In this document: positions 37,157-46,993 of the stretch, in pieces
Layout: each line of letters opens with the position of its first letter
Position numbering within the stretch: position 1 is the stretch's first letter
NCBI RefSeq assembly: GCF_900101745.1
Contig: NZ_FNAD01000021.1
Span: 30,913-94,912, forward strand
Source of the DNA: Glycomyces harbinensis
GTDB taxonomy: Bacteria > Actinomycetota > Actinomycetes > Mycobacteriales > Micromonosporaceae
DNA: 64,000 nucleotides
Direction of reading: 5' to 3'
Notes under the pieces: model-generated
Seen by the model: the letters and a program-made list of their open reading frames with translations, nothing else
What the model was told of the DNA's origin: nothing
Databases searched by the model: none
Made by a program: the position numbers and the translations under genes

Positions 37157-37945
37157 TCACCAGGCGAAGGCGAGGGCGGCGGTGAGGACGGCGCCGGCGG
37201 CGATCCAGCACAGGCCGATGGCGGCGGAGCGTCCTTCGTAGAGCCGGGTGGCGCCGGAGGCGGCGACGAGGGTGAACGCGACGGCCATGAACAGGACGAG
37301 GGCGGGGGCCCAGCGGAGCAGGAGGCCGCCGGTGCCGCCGATGTAGGCGCTGTGGGCGTCGGGGCCGGTGGCGCGGGCGGGCAGTTCGGTGCCGAGGTCG
37401 TCGAGGGTGACCTCGCCGGTGAGTGCGAGCTCCCTGGACCAGTCGCCGGTGGTGAACGTGCCGGTGCACGAGGGCGCGAAGCCGGTCTGGCAGGAGGTGA
37501 CGGTGGCGGTGCCGCTGTGGCTGTGGCCCACGGAGATCCACAGGGCGGGTGCGGCGGACCAGGCGAAGAACATGAGCAGGCAGGCGCAGACGAGGATGCC
37601 CAGGAGCGCGGGGGCGAAGTGCTTGGGTTCGCGGCGGCGCTGGGGCCGGCCGGGGCGGGCGGGGCGGCGGCGTTCGGTTTCACCGGCGCGTTCCCACACG
37701 GCGCGGATCGCGGCCATGCCTTCGGTCTGGGAGCCGAGGGGTCCGCGCTGGGGCGCGGGTGCGGCCGCGGGCGGGGCGTGGTCGACGGGGTCCCGGTCGG
37801 CCGGTGCGTGGAGGTGGGCGGCGCCGGCGGCGCCGTAGGCGGCCGGGACCTGCGGCACCGCGGTGTCGCCGGTGTCACCGGCGGCCTCGGGCCCGCGTGG
37901 TGCCGGCTGTGACTGGGGTGCGGCAGCGCGGTGTGTTCCAGACAT
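37157..37945 (-). CDS. Hypothetical membrane protein with Pro/Ala-rich N-terminus
   Basis: About 262 residues. The first 110 are Pro/Ala/Arg-rich and likely disordered and cytosolic. Hydrophobic helices then run near 112-133, 206-226 and 239-260. Between the first two is an extracytoplasmic segment with two Cys (TSCQTGFAPSCTGTF), possibly disulphide-bonded. ATG 37945 lacks a strong ribosome site. The gene is divergent from metG across 147 bp. No family was recognised. The fold of helix, Cys loop, then two helices recalls the small DUF3592-like membrane proteins, but this is weak. Confidence 0.65.
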   Translation of the reverse strand: MSGTHRAAAPQSQPAPRGPEAAGDTGDTAVPQVPAAYGAAGAAHLHAPADRDPVDHAPPAAAPAPQRGPLGSQTEGMAAIRAVWERAGETERRRPARPGRPQRRREPKHFAPALLGILVCACLLMFFAWSAAPALWISVGHSHSGTATVTSCQTGFAPSCTGTFTTGDWSRELALTGEVTLDDLGTELPARATGPDAHSAYIGGTGGLLLRWAPALVLFMAVAFTLVAASGATRLYEGRSAAIGLCWIAAGAVLTAALAFAW

Positions 37946-38092
37946 AAGGGCTATTGCATCACCGAATCGGCGATGCCGGGCGCAATCGCGCGCGGATAGT
38001 GTGTCGTGCGGGTCCGGTGGCCGGCGCGGCGGCCGCCTCACGGGCGGTCGGACGATGCCGGTCGCGAAGTCTGGACCGATACCATGGGGCGC

Positions 38093-39883
38093 ATGACTCA
38101 CGTACTGACCGCGCTGGCCTGGCCTTACGCCAATGGTCCGCGCCACATCGGCCATGTGGCGGGATTCGGGGTTCCCGCCGACGTCTTCGCCCGTTACATG
38201 CGCATGCGCGGTCACGACGTCCTCATGGTCTCGGGGACCGACGAGCACGGCACGCCGATCCTGGTGCAGGCCGACTCGGAGGGGCTGAAGGCCGCGGAGG
38301 CGGCGGCGAAGTACAACCGGATCATCGTGGAGGACCTGGACGCGCTGGGCCTGTCGTACGACCTGTTCACGCGCACGACGACGGGGAACCACTACAAGAC
38401 GGTGCAGGAGCTGTTCTCGACGCTGTTCGCGAACGGCTACATCCTGCAGAAGAAGACGCTCGGGGCGATCAGCCCGTCGACGGGGCGGACGCTGCCGGAC
38501 CGCTACATCGAGGGCACGTGCCCGCATTGCGGGTTCGATTCGGCGCGCGGGGACCAGTGCGACAACTGCGGTCGCCAGCTCGACCCGGTCGACCTGATCG
38601 ACCCGAAGTCGCGGATCAACGGGGAGACGCCGAAGTTCGTGGAGGAGGACCACTTCTTCCTGGACCTCCCGGCGTTCGCGGACGCGCTGAACGCGTGGCT
38701 GGACACCCGGACGGGCTGGCGCACGAACGTCCTGCGGTTCACCAAGAACCTCCTGGACGACATGCAGCCGCGTCCGATCTCGCGCGACCTGGACTGGGGC
38801 GTGCCGATCCCGCTCGAGGGCTGGGTGGAGCGCCCGGACAAGCGCCTGTACGTGTGGTTCGACGCGGTCATCGGCTACTTGAGCGCGACGATCGAGTGGG
38901 CGCGGCGCTCGGGCGACGCGGACGCGTGGAAGCGGTGGTGGCAGGACCCGGAGGCGGTCTCGTACTACTTCATGGGCAAGGACAACATCGTCTTCCACTC
39001 CGAGATCTGGCCGGCGATGCTCTTGGGCGCCAACGGTGAGGGGTCGAACGGCGGGGAGCCGGGCGCGCTCGGGAAGCTGAACCTGCCGACCGAGGTGGTG
39101 TCCTCGGAGTTCCTGACGATGGAGGGGAAGCAGTTCTCGTCGTCGCGGCGCGTGGTGATCTACGTGCGGGACTTCCTGGAGCGGTACTCCCCCGACGCGC
39201 TGCGGTACTACATCTGCGCGGCGGGCCCGGAGAACCAGGACTCGGACTTCACGTGGGCGGAGTTCCTGCGCCGCAACAACGACGAGCTGGTGGCCGGCTG
39301 GGGCAACCTGGTGAACCGGTCGATCGCGATGGCCGCGAAGAACTTCGGGGCCGTGCCGGAGCCGGGCGAGCTGGAGGAGGTCGACCGGGAGCTCCTGGCG
39401 GCCACGGGCGCGGCGTTCGACACGGTCGGGGACCTCATCGGCGCGAACAAGGTCCGCGCGGGCATCGGCGAGGCCATGAAGGCGGTCGCGGCGGCCAACA
39501 AGTACCTCGCGGACACCGCGCCGTGGAAGATGAAGGAGGACCCCAAGCGCCAGGGCACGGTGCTGCACACGGTCCTCCAGGCGGTCTCGGACCTGAAGAC
39601 GATCATGAGCCCGTTCCTGCCGCACTCCTCGCAGCGCGTGCACGAGCTGCTGGGCGGCGAGGGCGTGTTCGCGCCGATGCCGCACATCGAGGAGGTCACG
39701 GACCTGGACGAGGGCGGGGCGACGTTCGGGACGTACCCGATCCTCACCGGCGACTACGCGGACGTCCCGAAGTGGGAGTCGGTGCCGCTGGCGCCGGGCA
39801 CGCCGCTGGCGAAGCCCGTGCCGGTGTTCACGAAACTCGAACCGTCCATCGTGGACGAGGAGATCGAGCGCCTCAACTCGTGA
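38093..39883 (+). CDS. metG: Methionyl-tRNA synthetase
   Basis: This 596-residue class I synthetase attaches Met to tRNA. The HIGH motif is [10 protein letters not shown] (residues 18-21), the zinc knuckle is [20 protein letters not shown] (CxxC...CxxC) and the KMSKS-equivalent reads GKQFSSSR. The methionine pocket reads ALAWPYANG near the N-terminus. There is no C-terminal tRNA-binding (EMAP) domain, as in other short actinobacterial forms. ATG 38093 gives the family N-terminus [18 protein letters not shown] 38084 would add three residues. A 17-bp terminator stem follows directly. Confidence 0.97.
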   Translation: MTHVLTALAWPYANGPRHIGHVAGFGVPADVFARYMRMRGHDVLMVSGTDEHGTPILVQADSEGLKAAEAAAKYNRIIVEDLDALGLSYDLFTRTTTGNHYKTVQELFSTLFANGYILQKKTLGAISPSTGRTLPDRYIEGTCPHCGFDSARGDQCDNCGRQLDPVDLIDPKSRINGETPKFVEEDHFFLDLPAFADALNAWLDTRTGWRTNVLRFTKNLLDDMQPRPISRDLDWGVPIPLEGWVERPDKRLYVWFDAVIGYLSATIEWARRSGDADAWKRWWQDPEAVSYYFMGKDNIVFHSEIWPAMLLGANGEGSNGGEPGALGKLNLPTEVVSSEFLTMEGKQFSSSRRVVIYVRDFLERYSPDALRYYICAAGPENQDSDFTWAEFLRRNNDELVAGWGNLVNRSIAMAAKNFGAVPEPGELEEVDRELLAATGAAFDTVGDLIGANKVRAGIGEAMKAVAAANKYLADTAPWKMKEDPKRQGTVLHTVLQAVSDLKTIMSPFLPHSSQRVHELLGGEGVFAPMPHIEEVTDLDEGGATFGTYPILTGDYADVPKWESVPLAPGTPLAKPVPVFTKLEPSIVDEEIERLNS

Positions 39884-39897
39884 GGCACCGAGACGAT

Positions 39898-39934
39898 GCG
39901 AAGCGGCCCGGCGGTTCCCGCCGGGCCGCTTCGC
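39898..39934. terminator. Bidirectional terminator after metG
   Basis: A perfect 17-bp stem, GCGAAGCGGCCCGGCGG / CCGCCGGGCCGCTTCGC, with a 3-nt loop lies between the convergent metG and the leftward gene ending at 39939. Confidence 0.85.
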
Positions 39935-39938
39935 GCTG

Positions 39939-41060
39939 TCACACGACCGGGGCGACTTCGGCTCGGGCGACCCACTTCTCGTAGACGCCGCGCCTGACGG
40001 CCTCGGCGCCGGTGCGCGAGAGGACGTCGGGGGTGGGGCGGGCGATGCGGAAGCGGGCCCATTCCTCGTCGGCGTCGACGAGGGAGCCCGCGATGCCGTT
40101 CCAGACCACGCGGGTGGCCTCGCGCAGGACGCGGCGCACGCGGTGCGCGCGGGCGAGTTCGACGCCGGGGACCTCGACGCTGCGCTCGGTCTGGAGGGGC
40201 GCCCACTGCTGGCCGGCGTAGGCGAACATCGGGAACTCGGCGCCGCTGGTCGAGTACGCCACGAGGCGGGCGCCCTCGGGCAGCGGCAGGTCGGTGAGGT
40301 CGGCGGTGACGTGCTCGGGCAGCAGGTGCGCGGCCGAGATCGCGAAGCCGGTGCCGAGCACGGGCATGCCGCGCCGGTCCGAGGACGGCATGGCCGTGAG
40401 GCCCTCGTAGTCGGGCGCGACGGGGGCGTCGTAGTCGGCGCCGTCGGCGGCGGGCCAGCGCAGCGCGAACACCCACCGGTCCCCCGGTTCGGTCTCGCCG
40501 CCGAGCACGGAGCGGGACGAGGGGGTGCGCAGGTGGGCGGTGTCCCAGCGGCGGTAGCAGAAGCCGCCGGGGACGGCGGCGGTCTCCATGAGGCGGGCGA
40601 TCTGCGCGGCCGTGACGGGCCGTTCGAGGACGTCGCCGGCGGCGAGGGGCGCGGAGCGGCGGACGCTGTCGAGCAGGGCCCGGGCGGCGGGGTCGAGGTG
40701 GGGGGTCTGGGTGAGGCGGCGGACGAATTCGAGGTCGATGCCGGGCGCGAGCGGCACGGTGAGGGCCTGGTCGTCGCCGACGGAGGCGGGGACGCCGTCG
40801 CGCAGGACCTCGCTGGCGTGCACGAAGTGCCGGTAGGGGTAGTCGCCGCCGGGCCGGGAGTTGGGGAGGAAGTCGGGGCGCGGGAGCGCGGAGAACAGCT
40901 CCCAGGCGGCGCCGTCGGCGTAGGGGGCGCCGGGGTATTTCTCGCCCTGCCATTCGACGGTGACGAGGGGGAGGGTCTCGGTGTGGTCGGCCGGGACGGC
41001 GGGGCGGCGTTGCTGGAGCGCTGCGGCGCGGTTGCGGCGGGACGCGAGGTCGCGGGTCAT
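39939..41060 (-). CDS. Hypothetical protein (373 aa)
   Basis: This soluble protein of 373 residues has no signal peptide or membrane helix, and I recognise no family. It is Ala/Arg/Pro-rich but has regular globular-looking stretches: LVTVEWQGEKYPGAPYADG, WELFSALPRPDFLPNS and GDRWVFALRWPAADG. Two Cys are absent except in GGFCYRRWDT. ATG 41060 has no obvious ribosome site. Codon use is typical of the window, and the gene converges on metG. It is likely real because of third-position GC and composition, but its function is unknown. Confidence 0.65.
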   Translation of the reverse strand: MTRDLASRRNRAAALQQRRPAVPADHTETLPLVTVEWQGEKYPGAPYADGAAWELFSALPRPDFLPNSRPGGDYPYRHFVHASEVLRDGVPASVGDDQALTVPLAPGIDLEFVRRLTQTPHLDPAARALLDSVRRSAPLAAGDVLERPVTAAQIARLMETAAVPGGFCYRRWDTAHLRTPSSRSVLGGETEPGDRWVFALRWPAADGADYDAPVAPDYEGLTAMPSSDRRGMPVLGTGFAISAAHLLPEHVTADLTDLPLPEGARLVAYSTSGAEFPMFAYAGQQWAPLQTERSVEVPGVELARAHRVRRVLREATRVVWNGIAGSLVDADEEWARFRIARPTPDVLSRTGAEAVRRGVYEKWVARAEVAPVV

Positions 41061-41502
41061 GTGCGGCTCGATTCGTCATGCGCGGGTGCGACTGCGATGT
41101 CGCCGAGGCGTGTCGGTGTATCCACTGTCGGTATACGGCTGCACGTCAACGTATGGCGCGGCTGTCAGGCGCGCATGTCCGGTATATGAAATGGGTGTTA
41201 CGACCGCAGCTCTTGCCTGTACACGGGCCCCGTGCGATCGACCGGCGTTGCGGCGGCGTTCGCGCCCGCGGCCGGGGGTTGCCGTCCCGAACCCCCACCC
41301 GCCCCGGGGAAAGGTAGGTCCGATGTTCGCGCGGGGGTGTGACGATCCAGGGGCCCGGCCGCCCCCATGTCACCCGAACGTGTAGGTGCGGCGTCGCCGC
41401 TCGCCGCGGCCGCCCGGACGCGCGGGCACGGGGTCGCGGTCACCCGGGCGCGGCACCGCCGTCGCCCGGACGCGCGGGCGCGGCGCGTGGCATCGTTGAC
41501 GC
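41061..41502. other. Gene-free region upstream of tatD
   Basis: No gene is convincing in this 442-bp spacer between divergent genes. The left part is comparatively AT-rich (GTATACGG, GGTATATGAAATG) and may hold promoters. The right part has a 17-bp direct repeat, CGCCCGGACGCGCGGGC, at 41411-41427 and 41464-41480. Confidence 0.45.
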
Positions 41503-42360
41503 GTGTACCGATCCGAACCCGCGCCGGCGCCCGAGCCGCTCCCGTTCCCCATCAGCGACAGCCACACCCACCTCGACCTGGTCGACACGTTCGACGCCGA
41601 GGAGGAGGTGCCGACGCCCGCGCCCGGCTCGCCCGAGGTCCGCGCGCGCCTGGACGAGGCCGAGGCCGCGGGCGTCGCCCGGGTCGTGCAGGTCGGCACC
41701 GACGTGGCGTCCTCGCAGTGGGCCGCCGCGCTCGCGGCGGCCGATCCGCGCGTGCTCGCGGCCGCCGCGCTGCATCCGAACGAGGCGCCCCGCCTCGGCG
41801 ACCTCGACGCCGCGCTCGCGGCGGTCGACGCGGTCGCGGCGCTGCCGCGCGTGGCGGCCCTGGGCGAGACCGGGCTCGACTACTTCCGCACCGACGAAGG
41901 GGGCCGCGCCGCCCAGCAGCGGTCCTTCCGGGCCCATGTCGAGATCGCGAAGCAGCGCGGCAAGACCCTCGTGATCCACGACCGGGACGCCCATGAGGAC
42001 GTCCTGTCGATCCTCGACGCCGACGGCGCGCCCGAACGGGTCGTCCTGCACTGCTTCTCGGGCGACTTCGCGTTCGCGAAGGAGTGCGCGCGGCGCGGGT
42101 TCTTCATGAGCTTCGCGGGGAACGTGACGTTCAAGAACGCGCAGCACCTGCGCGACGCGGCGAGCGTCGCCCCGGCCGAGCTGGTCCTGGTCGAGACCGA
42201 CGCGCCCTTCATGGCCCCGGTGCCGGTGCGCGGCCACCGCAACCACCCGGCGCTGACGAACTACACGGCCCGGTTCCTCGCCGGCTACCTCGAGAAGGAC
42301 CTGGAGGCGTGGTGCCGGCGGCTGTGGCAGAACACCGAGAACGCCTTCGGGCAGTGGTGA
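41503..42360 (+). CDS. TatD-family metal-dependent DNase
   Basis: This 285-residue TIM-barrel hydrolase has the opening metal motif SDSHTHLD, Glu in ALGETGLDYF, His in LVIHDRDAHEDV and LHCFSGDF, and Asp in VLVETDAPFMAP. TatD proteins are 3'-5' exonucleases acting in DNA repair and turnover. GTG 41503 is the best start, though without a strong ribosome site. The gene lies 1.6 kb downstream of metG; metG-tatD neighbourhood is common in actinobacteria, but one unrelated leftward gene separates them here. It ends 7 bp from the convergent CopCD gene. Confidence 0.93.
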   Translation: MYRSEPAPAPEPLPFPISDSHTHLDLVDTFDAEEEVPTPAPGSPEVRARLDEAEAAGVARVVQVGTDVASSQWAAALAAADPRVLAAAALHPNEAPRLGDLDAALAAVDAVAALPRVAALGETGLDYFRTDEGGRAAQQRSFRAHVEIAKQRGKTLVIHDRDAHEDVLSILDADGAPERVVLHCFSGDFAFAKECARRGFFMSFAGNVTFKNAQHLRDAASVAPAELVLVETDAPFMAPVPVRGHRNHPALTNYTARFLAGYLEKDLEAWCRRLWQNTENAFGQW

Positions 42361-42366
42361 GGCCCC

Positions 42367-44052
42367 TCAGCTGACGTCCACGGTCGCCTCGGCGGTCGCG
42401 GTGGTCCCCTCGGCGTCGGTGAGCGTGAACGTGAAGACCCACCGGCCCGCGGTCGGGAGGCTCACCTCGCCGGCGAGGATGCCGGTGCGCAGCTCGATGA
42501 GCCGCAGCTCCTCGGCCGCCTCCCCTTCGAGCCCGTACTCGGCGGTCCAGTCGACGGCCGCGAACGCGACGCCTTCGAGGTCGTCGGCGAGGATGCGGAC
42601 GCTGTTGGGCCCGGGCCGGCCGGGTTCGAGCACGAGCTGCGCGGTGTAGGCGTCGGTGGTCACGAGGGTGGCCGTCTCGGTGGACTCGGAGGTGCCCGTC
42701 TCGGTCTCCAGCAGCGCGGTCTTGGCGGGCACGGCCTGCACGAGCACCGCGACGGCCGCCATGACGACGGCGAGGAAGGCGACCTCGACGCCGGCCATGA
42801 CGCGCAGGCGCCGGCGGCCCTCGGCGCCGCGCATGAGGGCCCGGCGCGCGAACAGGGCCGCGCCGAGGATGACGACGAACAGCCCGGCCTTGAGCATGAC
42901 GAGGCGCCCGTAGGCGGTGTCGGTGAGCGCCTCGATCGAGTCGATGTGCAGCAGCGCCGAGGCGAGCCCGGCCACGAGCAGGTTCGCGATGAGCCACGGC
43001 ACGAGCGCGGTCCACATGCCGGCCGTGCGGTCGGGGATCTCGGTGTCCTTGCGCAGCGCCAGGATCAGGAGCACGACCACGCCGCCGGCCCATGCCAGCG
43101 ACGTCGCGAGGTGGACCAGGTCGGCGACGAACGCGACGGCCACCGGCTCGGTCGCCATCGGGTGGCCCGCGAGCGGCCAGGTGGCCGCGAGCCCGAGGCC
43201 GACCCCGGCGAGACCGGCGACCAGCGGCGGCCTCGGCTCCTGCGCGCTCGTGACGGTGAGGCGCATCAGCGGCAGCGCGAGCAGCACCAGCAGCAGCCGC
43301 AGCAGCGCGGCGAGCCCGATGTTCGACTCCATGACGGCCTGGATCCCGGCCGCGTCCAGCCCCGAGACGCTCGTCCCGGTCTCGTAGGCGGCCTGGAGCG
43401 GCAGGCCGAGGACGGCGGTCATGGCCACGACCGAGAGGCCGAGCGCGACGAGTTTCGCGACGAGGTCGCGCGGCTTCGCGCCCGCGACGAGGAAGACGCC
43501 CGCGCCGAGCGCGAGTGCCAGGGCGGCGTAGCCGAACCAGCGGTTGCCGTACAGGAGCGACTGCACGAACGGGTCGGTCCCGGCCGTGAGTGCCTCGGCG
43601 CTCGGCGCTTCGGTGGGCTCGCCGACCGAGTAGGTGAACGTGCCGGAGACGGGGTGCCCGTCGTGGGAGACGACGCGGTATCCGACGAGGTAGGTGCCGT
43701 CGAGATCGGATTCGACGGCGATCGTGATCGTCGTCTGGTCCTCGTTCTGCTCGATGCCGGTGTCGGCTCGGTCACCATCGGGAGCCACGACGCCGGTGGC
43801 CGCGTCTACGGGGGTGACTGGCTCGTTGAACTCGACGACGACCTCGCCCGGAGGGGCGTCCAGGACCGCCCCGGAGGCGGGATCGGTCTTGGTCGCGGTC
43901 GCGTGCGCCGACGCCGCAGAGGCCCAGAGCACGCCGATCAGGGCTGCCGCGAGCGACGACCAGGCGAGGCGGGCGGCGAGGCGGCGGCCCGAGGGCCGGC
44001 CGGCGACGGGGCTCCCGGCGGTCCGGCGGCTGGTGGTTCGGCGGCGTTGCAT
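42367..44052 (-). CDS. CopC-CopD fusion copper resistance/uptake protein (YcnJ-like)
   Basis: About 561 residues. A signal helix (about 25-48) ends in ASA, before His of the mature CopC domain (HATATKTDPASGAVL...VEFNEPV). The SHDGHPVSGTFTYSVG end of CopC is clear. A CopD membrane domain with eight or nine helices follows (about 165-450), with HPMATEPV and DLVHLATSLAWAGG supplying His ligands. A C-terminal extracytoplasmic beta domain of about 110 residues completes it. The family imports or buffers copper at the membrane, for example for cytochrome oxidase. It is divergent from a DsbA-like gene across 68 bp. Confidence 0.9.
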   Translation of the reverse strand: MQRRRTTSRRTAGSPVAGRPSGRRLAARLAWSSLAAALIGVLWASAASAHATATKTDPASGAVLDAPPGEVVVEFNEPVTPVDAATGVVAPDGDRADTGIEQNEDQTTITIAVESDLDGTYLVGYRVVSHDGHPVSGTFTYSVGEPTEAPSAEALTAGTDPFVQSLLYGNRWFGYAALALALGAGVFLVAGAKPRDLVAKLVALGLSVVAMTAVLGLPLQAAYETGTSVSGLDAAGIQAVMESNIGLAALLRLLLVLLALPLMRLTVTSAQEPRPPLVAGLAGVGLGLAATWPLAGHPMATEPVAVAFVADLVHLATSLAWAGGVVVLLILALRKDTEIPDRTAGMWTALVPWLIANLLVAGLASALLHIDSIEALTDTAYGRLVMLKAGLFVVILGAALFARRALMRGAEGRRRLRVMAGVEVAFLAVVMAAVAVLVQAVPAKTALLETETGTSESTETATLVTTDAYTAQLVLEPGRPGPNSVRILADDLEGVAFAAVDWTAEYGLEGEAAEELRLIELRTGILAGEVSLPTAGRWVFTFTLTDAEGTTATAEATVDVS

Positions 44053-44120
44053 CGCCGCTGAGCGTACTCGAATCCGCTTCGTGAATCGAGAGTTGGACCG
44101 GAGAAAGGCTGAGCGAGCAG

Positions 44121-44855
44121 ATGGGCAGTTCCGAGCGGAAGAACGAGCGCAGAAAAGCCGCAGAGTCGCTGCGCAAGCAGCAGGCCGCGGAGGCCAGGCG
44201 CCGCAAGATCGTGTTCGGGGTGGCGATCGGCGCCGCCGTGGTGCTGATCGGGGGCCTCCTGGTGGTCGGCATCCTGATGAACCGCGAACCCGAGTACGAG
44301 GTCGCCGAGCCGACCGCCGCGGTGACCGACACGTACGGGGTGCAGATCGGCGACGGGCCGGTCGAGGTCGACCTGTTCATCGACTTCATCTGCCCGGCCT
44401 GCAACCAGTTCGAGTCCACGTACGCCGCGGACATTCAAGGCTGGATCGACGACGGCTCGGTCACCGTCAACTACCACCCGATCGCGATCCTCGACCGGAT
44501 GAGCTCGGGCACCGAGTACTCCAGCCGCGCGGCCGCCGCCTCGGTGTGCGCCGCCGACACCGGCCCCCAGGAGTTCCTCGACTACACCCTCGCGCTGTAC
44601 GAGAACCAGCCCGCCGAGAACTCGACGGGCCTGACCGACGACGAGCTCATCGCGATCGGCACCGACGTGGGCCTCGGCTCGGACTGGCAGTCCTGCGTCG
44701 AAGACGAGGCGTACCGGGGCTGGGTCCAGGAGGGCACCCAGTGGGCCACCGGCGACGGCGGCGTCACGGGCACCCCGACCGCGAAGGTGAACGGCGAGAT
44801 CGTCGACAACGCCGAGTTCGCCGACCAGGTCCAGGCCGCCATCGACGCGGGCTGA
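44121..44855 (+). CDS. Membrane-anchored DsbA-like thiol-disulphide oxidoreductase
   Basis: This 244-residue protein has a basic cytosolic N-terminus, one membrane helix (about 30-53) and an extracytoplasmic thioredoxin/DsbA fold. The active site is FICPACNQFE (Cys91, Cys94), and the cis-Pro loop is GVTGTPTAKVNG. Two further Cys (VCAADTG, QSCVEDE) may pair. Such actinobacterial proteins oxidise or isomerise Cys in secreted proteins. The ATG follows a weak GAGCGAGC stretch. The divergent CopCD gene suggests a shared promoter region and possibly a link to copper protein maturation, but that is inference. Confidence 0.92.
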   Translation: MGSSERKNERRKAAESLRKQQAAEARRRKIVFGVAIGAAVVLIGGLLVVGILMNREPEYEVAEPTAAVTDTYGVQIGDGPVEVDLFIDFICPACNQFESTYAADIQGWIDDGSVTVNYHPIAILDRMSSGTEYSSRAAAASVCAADTGPQEFLDYTLALYENQPAENSTGLTDDELIAIGTDVGLGSDWQSCVEDEAYRGWVQEGTQWATGDGGVTGTPTAKVNGEIVDNAEFADQVQAAIDAG

Positions 44856-44870
44856 CCGGGCACGGGTTTT

Positions 44871-44904
44871 CAGGGGCGTGGGCGCGAGAGCGCCTGCGCC
44901 CCTG
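44871..44904 (+). terminator. Terminator of the DsbA-like gene
   Basis: CAGGGGCG / CGCCCCTG forms an 8-bp outer stem enclosing a GC-rich inner hairpin, 15 nt after the stop. The remaining gap to 45135 is GC-rich and shows no gene. Confidence 0.6.
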
Positions 44905-45135
44905 CTGCGTCGGCGGCGAAGCCGGCGGGCGCGGGCCGGACTTCCGACAGGGGCTGGGGACACGTGCGACGGTTCCGTGTCCGCCCCGGATCAAGCGTGC
45001 CCGGCGGGTACGACCATCGCGGGTCGAACAGGACGAAGGGCCGCTGTCACCGGCGCGTTCAATCGCGGGCGCCTGCGGCGGCGCAGCCGCCGCCGATCAA
45101 ACGCAGCGCGTACAGCGGCGCCGCCGTGACCGCCC

Positions 45136-45888
45136 TCAGTCGCGGAGCGCCGCCAAGGCGGTCTCCAGGGAGAACCCGAAGGGCAGTTCCAGGCGGTGGC
45201 GCTCCAGCAGTTCGCGGTCCGCGAGGATCTCGGCGATCGGCGCGTCGGCCGCGACGCGGCCCGCGTCGAGGATGACCGCCCGCTCGCACAGCTGGAGCGC
45301 GTACGGCAGGTCGTGCGTGACCAGCATCAGGGTCGGCGCCGTCGCGTGCAGGATCTTCGCCAGGTCGCGGCGGCTCGCCGGGTCGAGGTTCGCGCTCGGC
45401 TCGTCGCAGACGACGATGTCGGGCCGCATCGCCAGCACGCCCGCGAGCGCGGCCCGGCGCTGCTGGCCCACCGACAGGTGGTGCGGGGGCCGGTCGGCGA
45501 GGTCGGCCAGGCCCACGTCGGCGAGTGCGGCCGCGACCCGTTGGGCCAGTTCGGGTCCGCGCAGGCCGAGGTTCGCCGGTCCGAAGCCCACGTCGTCGGC
45601 GACGGTGGGCATGAACAGCTGGTCGTCGGGGCTCTGGAAGACGATGCCGACGCGGCGGCGGATCTCGGCGAGGGTCTTCTTGGCCACGGGGAGGCCGCCG
45701 ACGGTCACGGCGCCTTCGGTGGCGGTGAGCAGTCCGGCGAGGTGGAGCATGAGCGTGGTCTTCCCGGCGCCGTTCGGGCCGAGGATCGCGACGCGTTCGC
45801 CTTCCTCCACGGCGAGGTCGACGCCGTCGAGGGCCCGGTGGCCGTCCGGGTAGACGTGCCGCAGGCCTTTGATGTCGAGGGCTTTCAC
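45136..45888 (-). CDS. cbiO: ECF nickel/cobalt transporter ATPase subunit
   Basis: This 250-residue cytosolic ABC ATPase has Walker A GPNGAGKTTLML, Q-loop FQSPDDQLF (ECF-type, with the adjacent DDQ), signature LSVGQQRRAALAGVL, Walker B IVVCDEPSANLD and switch His VTHDL. It powers uptake through CbiQ. GTG 45888 overlaps the cbiQ stop (GTGA). It is the last gene of a four-gene operon M-N-Q-O with all junctions overlapping by 4 nt. A single ATPase implies a homodimer. A Nur-box match ahead of the operon argues for nickel. Confidence 0.93.
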   Translation of the reverse strand: MKALDIKGLRHVYPDGHRALDGVDLAVEEGERVAILGPNGAGKTTLMLHLAGLLTATEGAVTVGGLPVAKKTLAEIRRRVGIVFQSPDDQLFMPTVADDVGFGPANLGLRGPELAQRVAAALADVGLADLADRPPHHLSVGQQRRAALAGVLAMRPDIVVCDEPSANLDPASRRDLAKILHATAPTLMLVTHDLPYALQLCERAVILDAGRVAADAPIAEILADRELLERHRLELPFGFSLETALAALRD

Positions 45889-46646
45889 GCGATCACCGCC
45901 GTCCACGCCGCGATGGCTCCGGCCACGGCCGGGGCGCTGAGGGCCGCGCCCCATTGGAGGGCGCTGGCGGGTGCGGGGCCGACTTCGAGCGGGAGCCGCC
46001 CGGTGTAGCCGCGGGCGGCCATGGACTGCCAGATGCGTTCGCCGCGTTCGAAGGAGCGGATGAAGACGACGCCGAGGCTGCGGGCGAGGGCGCTCGCCTG
46101 CCACAGGAAGCGCGGGTCGTCGCAGCGGGCGAGGCGGGCCAGGCGCATCTGGGTCACCTCGGCGACGGTGAGGTGCGCGTAGCGGATCGCGAACGCGGTG
46201 ATCTGGAGCAGGATCTCGGGGCAGCGCAGGCGCGAGAGTCCGGCGAGGACGCCCGCGACGGGGGTGGTCGCCGAGAGCAGCAGGGCGGCCCACACGCCGA
46301 GGGTGGCCTTGGCGAAGAGGTTCCATCCGGCCCACAGGCCCGGCTCGGAGACCGTGATGAATCCGAAGTGGACTGGCGGTCCGGCGACCATGAACGGGAA
46401 CGCGAGCGCCAGCACCAGGAACGGCGATTCGACGAGGCTCCGCGAGAGCACCCAGGCCGCGGGGACCCTGGCGAGCGCGAAGAGCCCGGCGAGCAGGAGG
46501 GCGTAGGTCCCGAAGGCCCACAGGGCTTCTCGCGGCGTCGCGGCGATGGCGCAGGTGAAGCCGACGAGTGCGACGATCTTCACCTGCGGCCGGAGCCGGT
46601 GGAGCGGCGAGTCGCCGGGCCGGTAGAGCCCGTCGGCCCCGCTCAC
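45885..46646 (-). CDS. cbiQ: ECF transporter transmembrane coupling subunit CbiQ
   Basis: This 253-residue membrane protein has five or six helices. It couples the ATPase to the metal-binding subunits. The cytosolic coupling helix with its Ala-Arg-Gly motifs is seen as MAARGYTGR near residue 212, and the first charged block is LHRLRPQVKI. It overlaps cbiN upstream and cbiO downstream by 4 nt each. The family and position are clear. Confidence 0.92.
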   Translation of the reverse strand: MSGADGLYRPGDSPLHRLRPQVKIVALVGFTCAIAATPREALWAFGTYALLLAGLFALARVPAAWVLSRSLVESPFLVLALAFPFMVAGPPVHFGFITVSEPGLWAGWNLFAKATLGVWAALLLSATTPVAGVLAGLSRLRCPEILLQITAFAIRYAHLTVAEVTQMRLARLARCDDPRFLWQASALARSLGVVFIRSFERGERIWQSMAARGYTGRLPLEVGPAPASALQWGAALSAPAVAGAIAAWTAVIA

Positions 46647-46993
46647 GCGCCCTCGCCGGCCGATTCGGTCCGCTTGCCGCGGGCGAGCAGCCAGAACAGG
46701 CCGGTCGCGACCGCGAGGGTGAGCAGGACGCCGAGGACGCCGGCGAGCGAGGCGCCGAGGATCTCGTTGTCCACGAAGGCGATGCCGTAGTCGGCGAAGG
46801 CGCCGCCGATCTCGTGGTCGCCCGCGGCCTGGAGGACGCAGGTGCCGCCGGTGATCTCGCCTTCGGCGGTGTCGCAGCCGGTGAGGAGCACCGATTCGAG
46901 CCCGTCGGGCGAGGCGGAGGCGAACAGGGACACGAACCCGGCCAGGACGAGGGTCACGAGGACGCCCGCGAGGAGGAACCTCTTGGTCTTCAT
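46643..46993 (-). CDS. cbiN: CbiN-like small subunit (PDGLE domain)
   Basis: This 116-residue protein has two membrane helices (about 7-27 and 82-104) and an extracytoplasmic loop with the PDGLE hallmark (ASPDGLES) near residue 30. The two Cys in the loop (TGCDTAEG, GTCVLQ) are unusual and may form a disulphide. With CbiM it forms the substrate-binding part of the Ni/Co transporter. It overlaps both neighbours by 4 nt. Confidence 0.9.
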   Translation of the reverse strand: MKTKRFLLAGVLVTLVLAGFVSLFASASPDGLESVLLTGCDTAEGEITGGTCVLQAAGDHEIGGAFADYGIAFVDNEILGASLAGVLGVLLTLAVATGLFWLLARGKRTESAGEGA

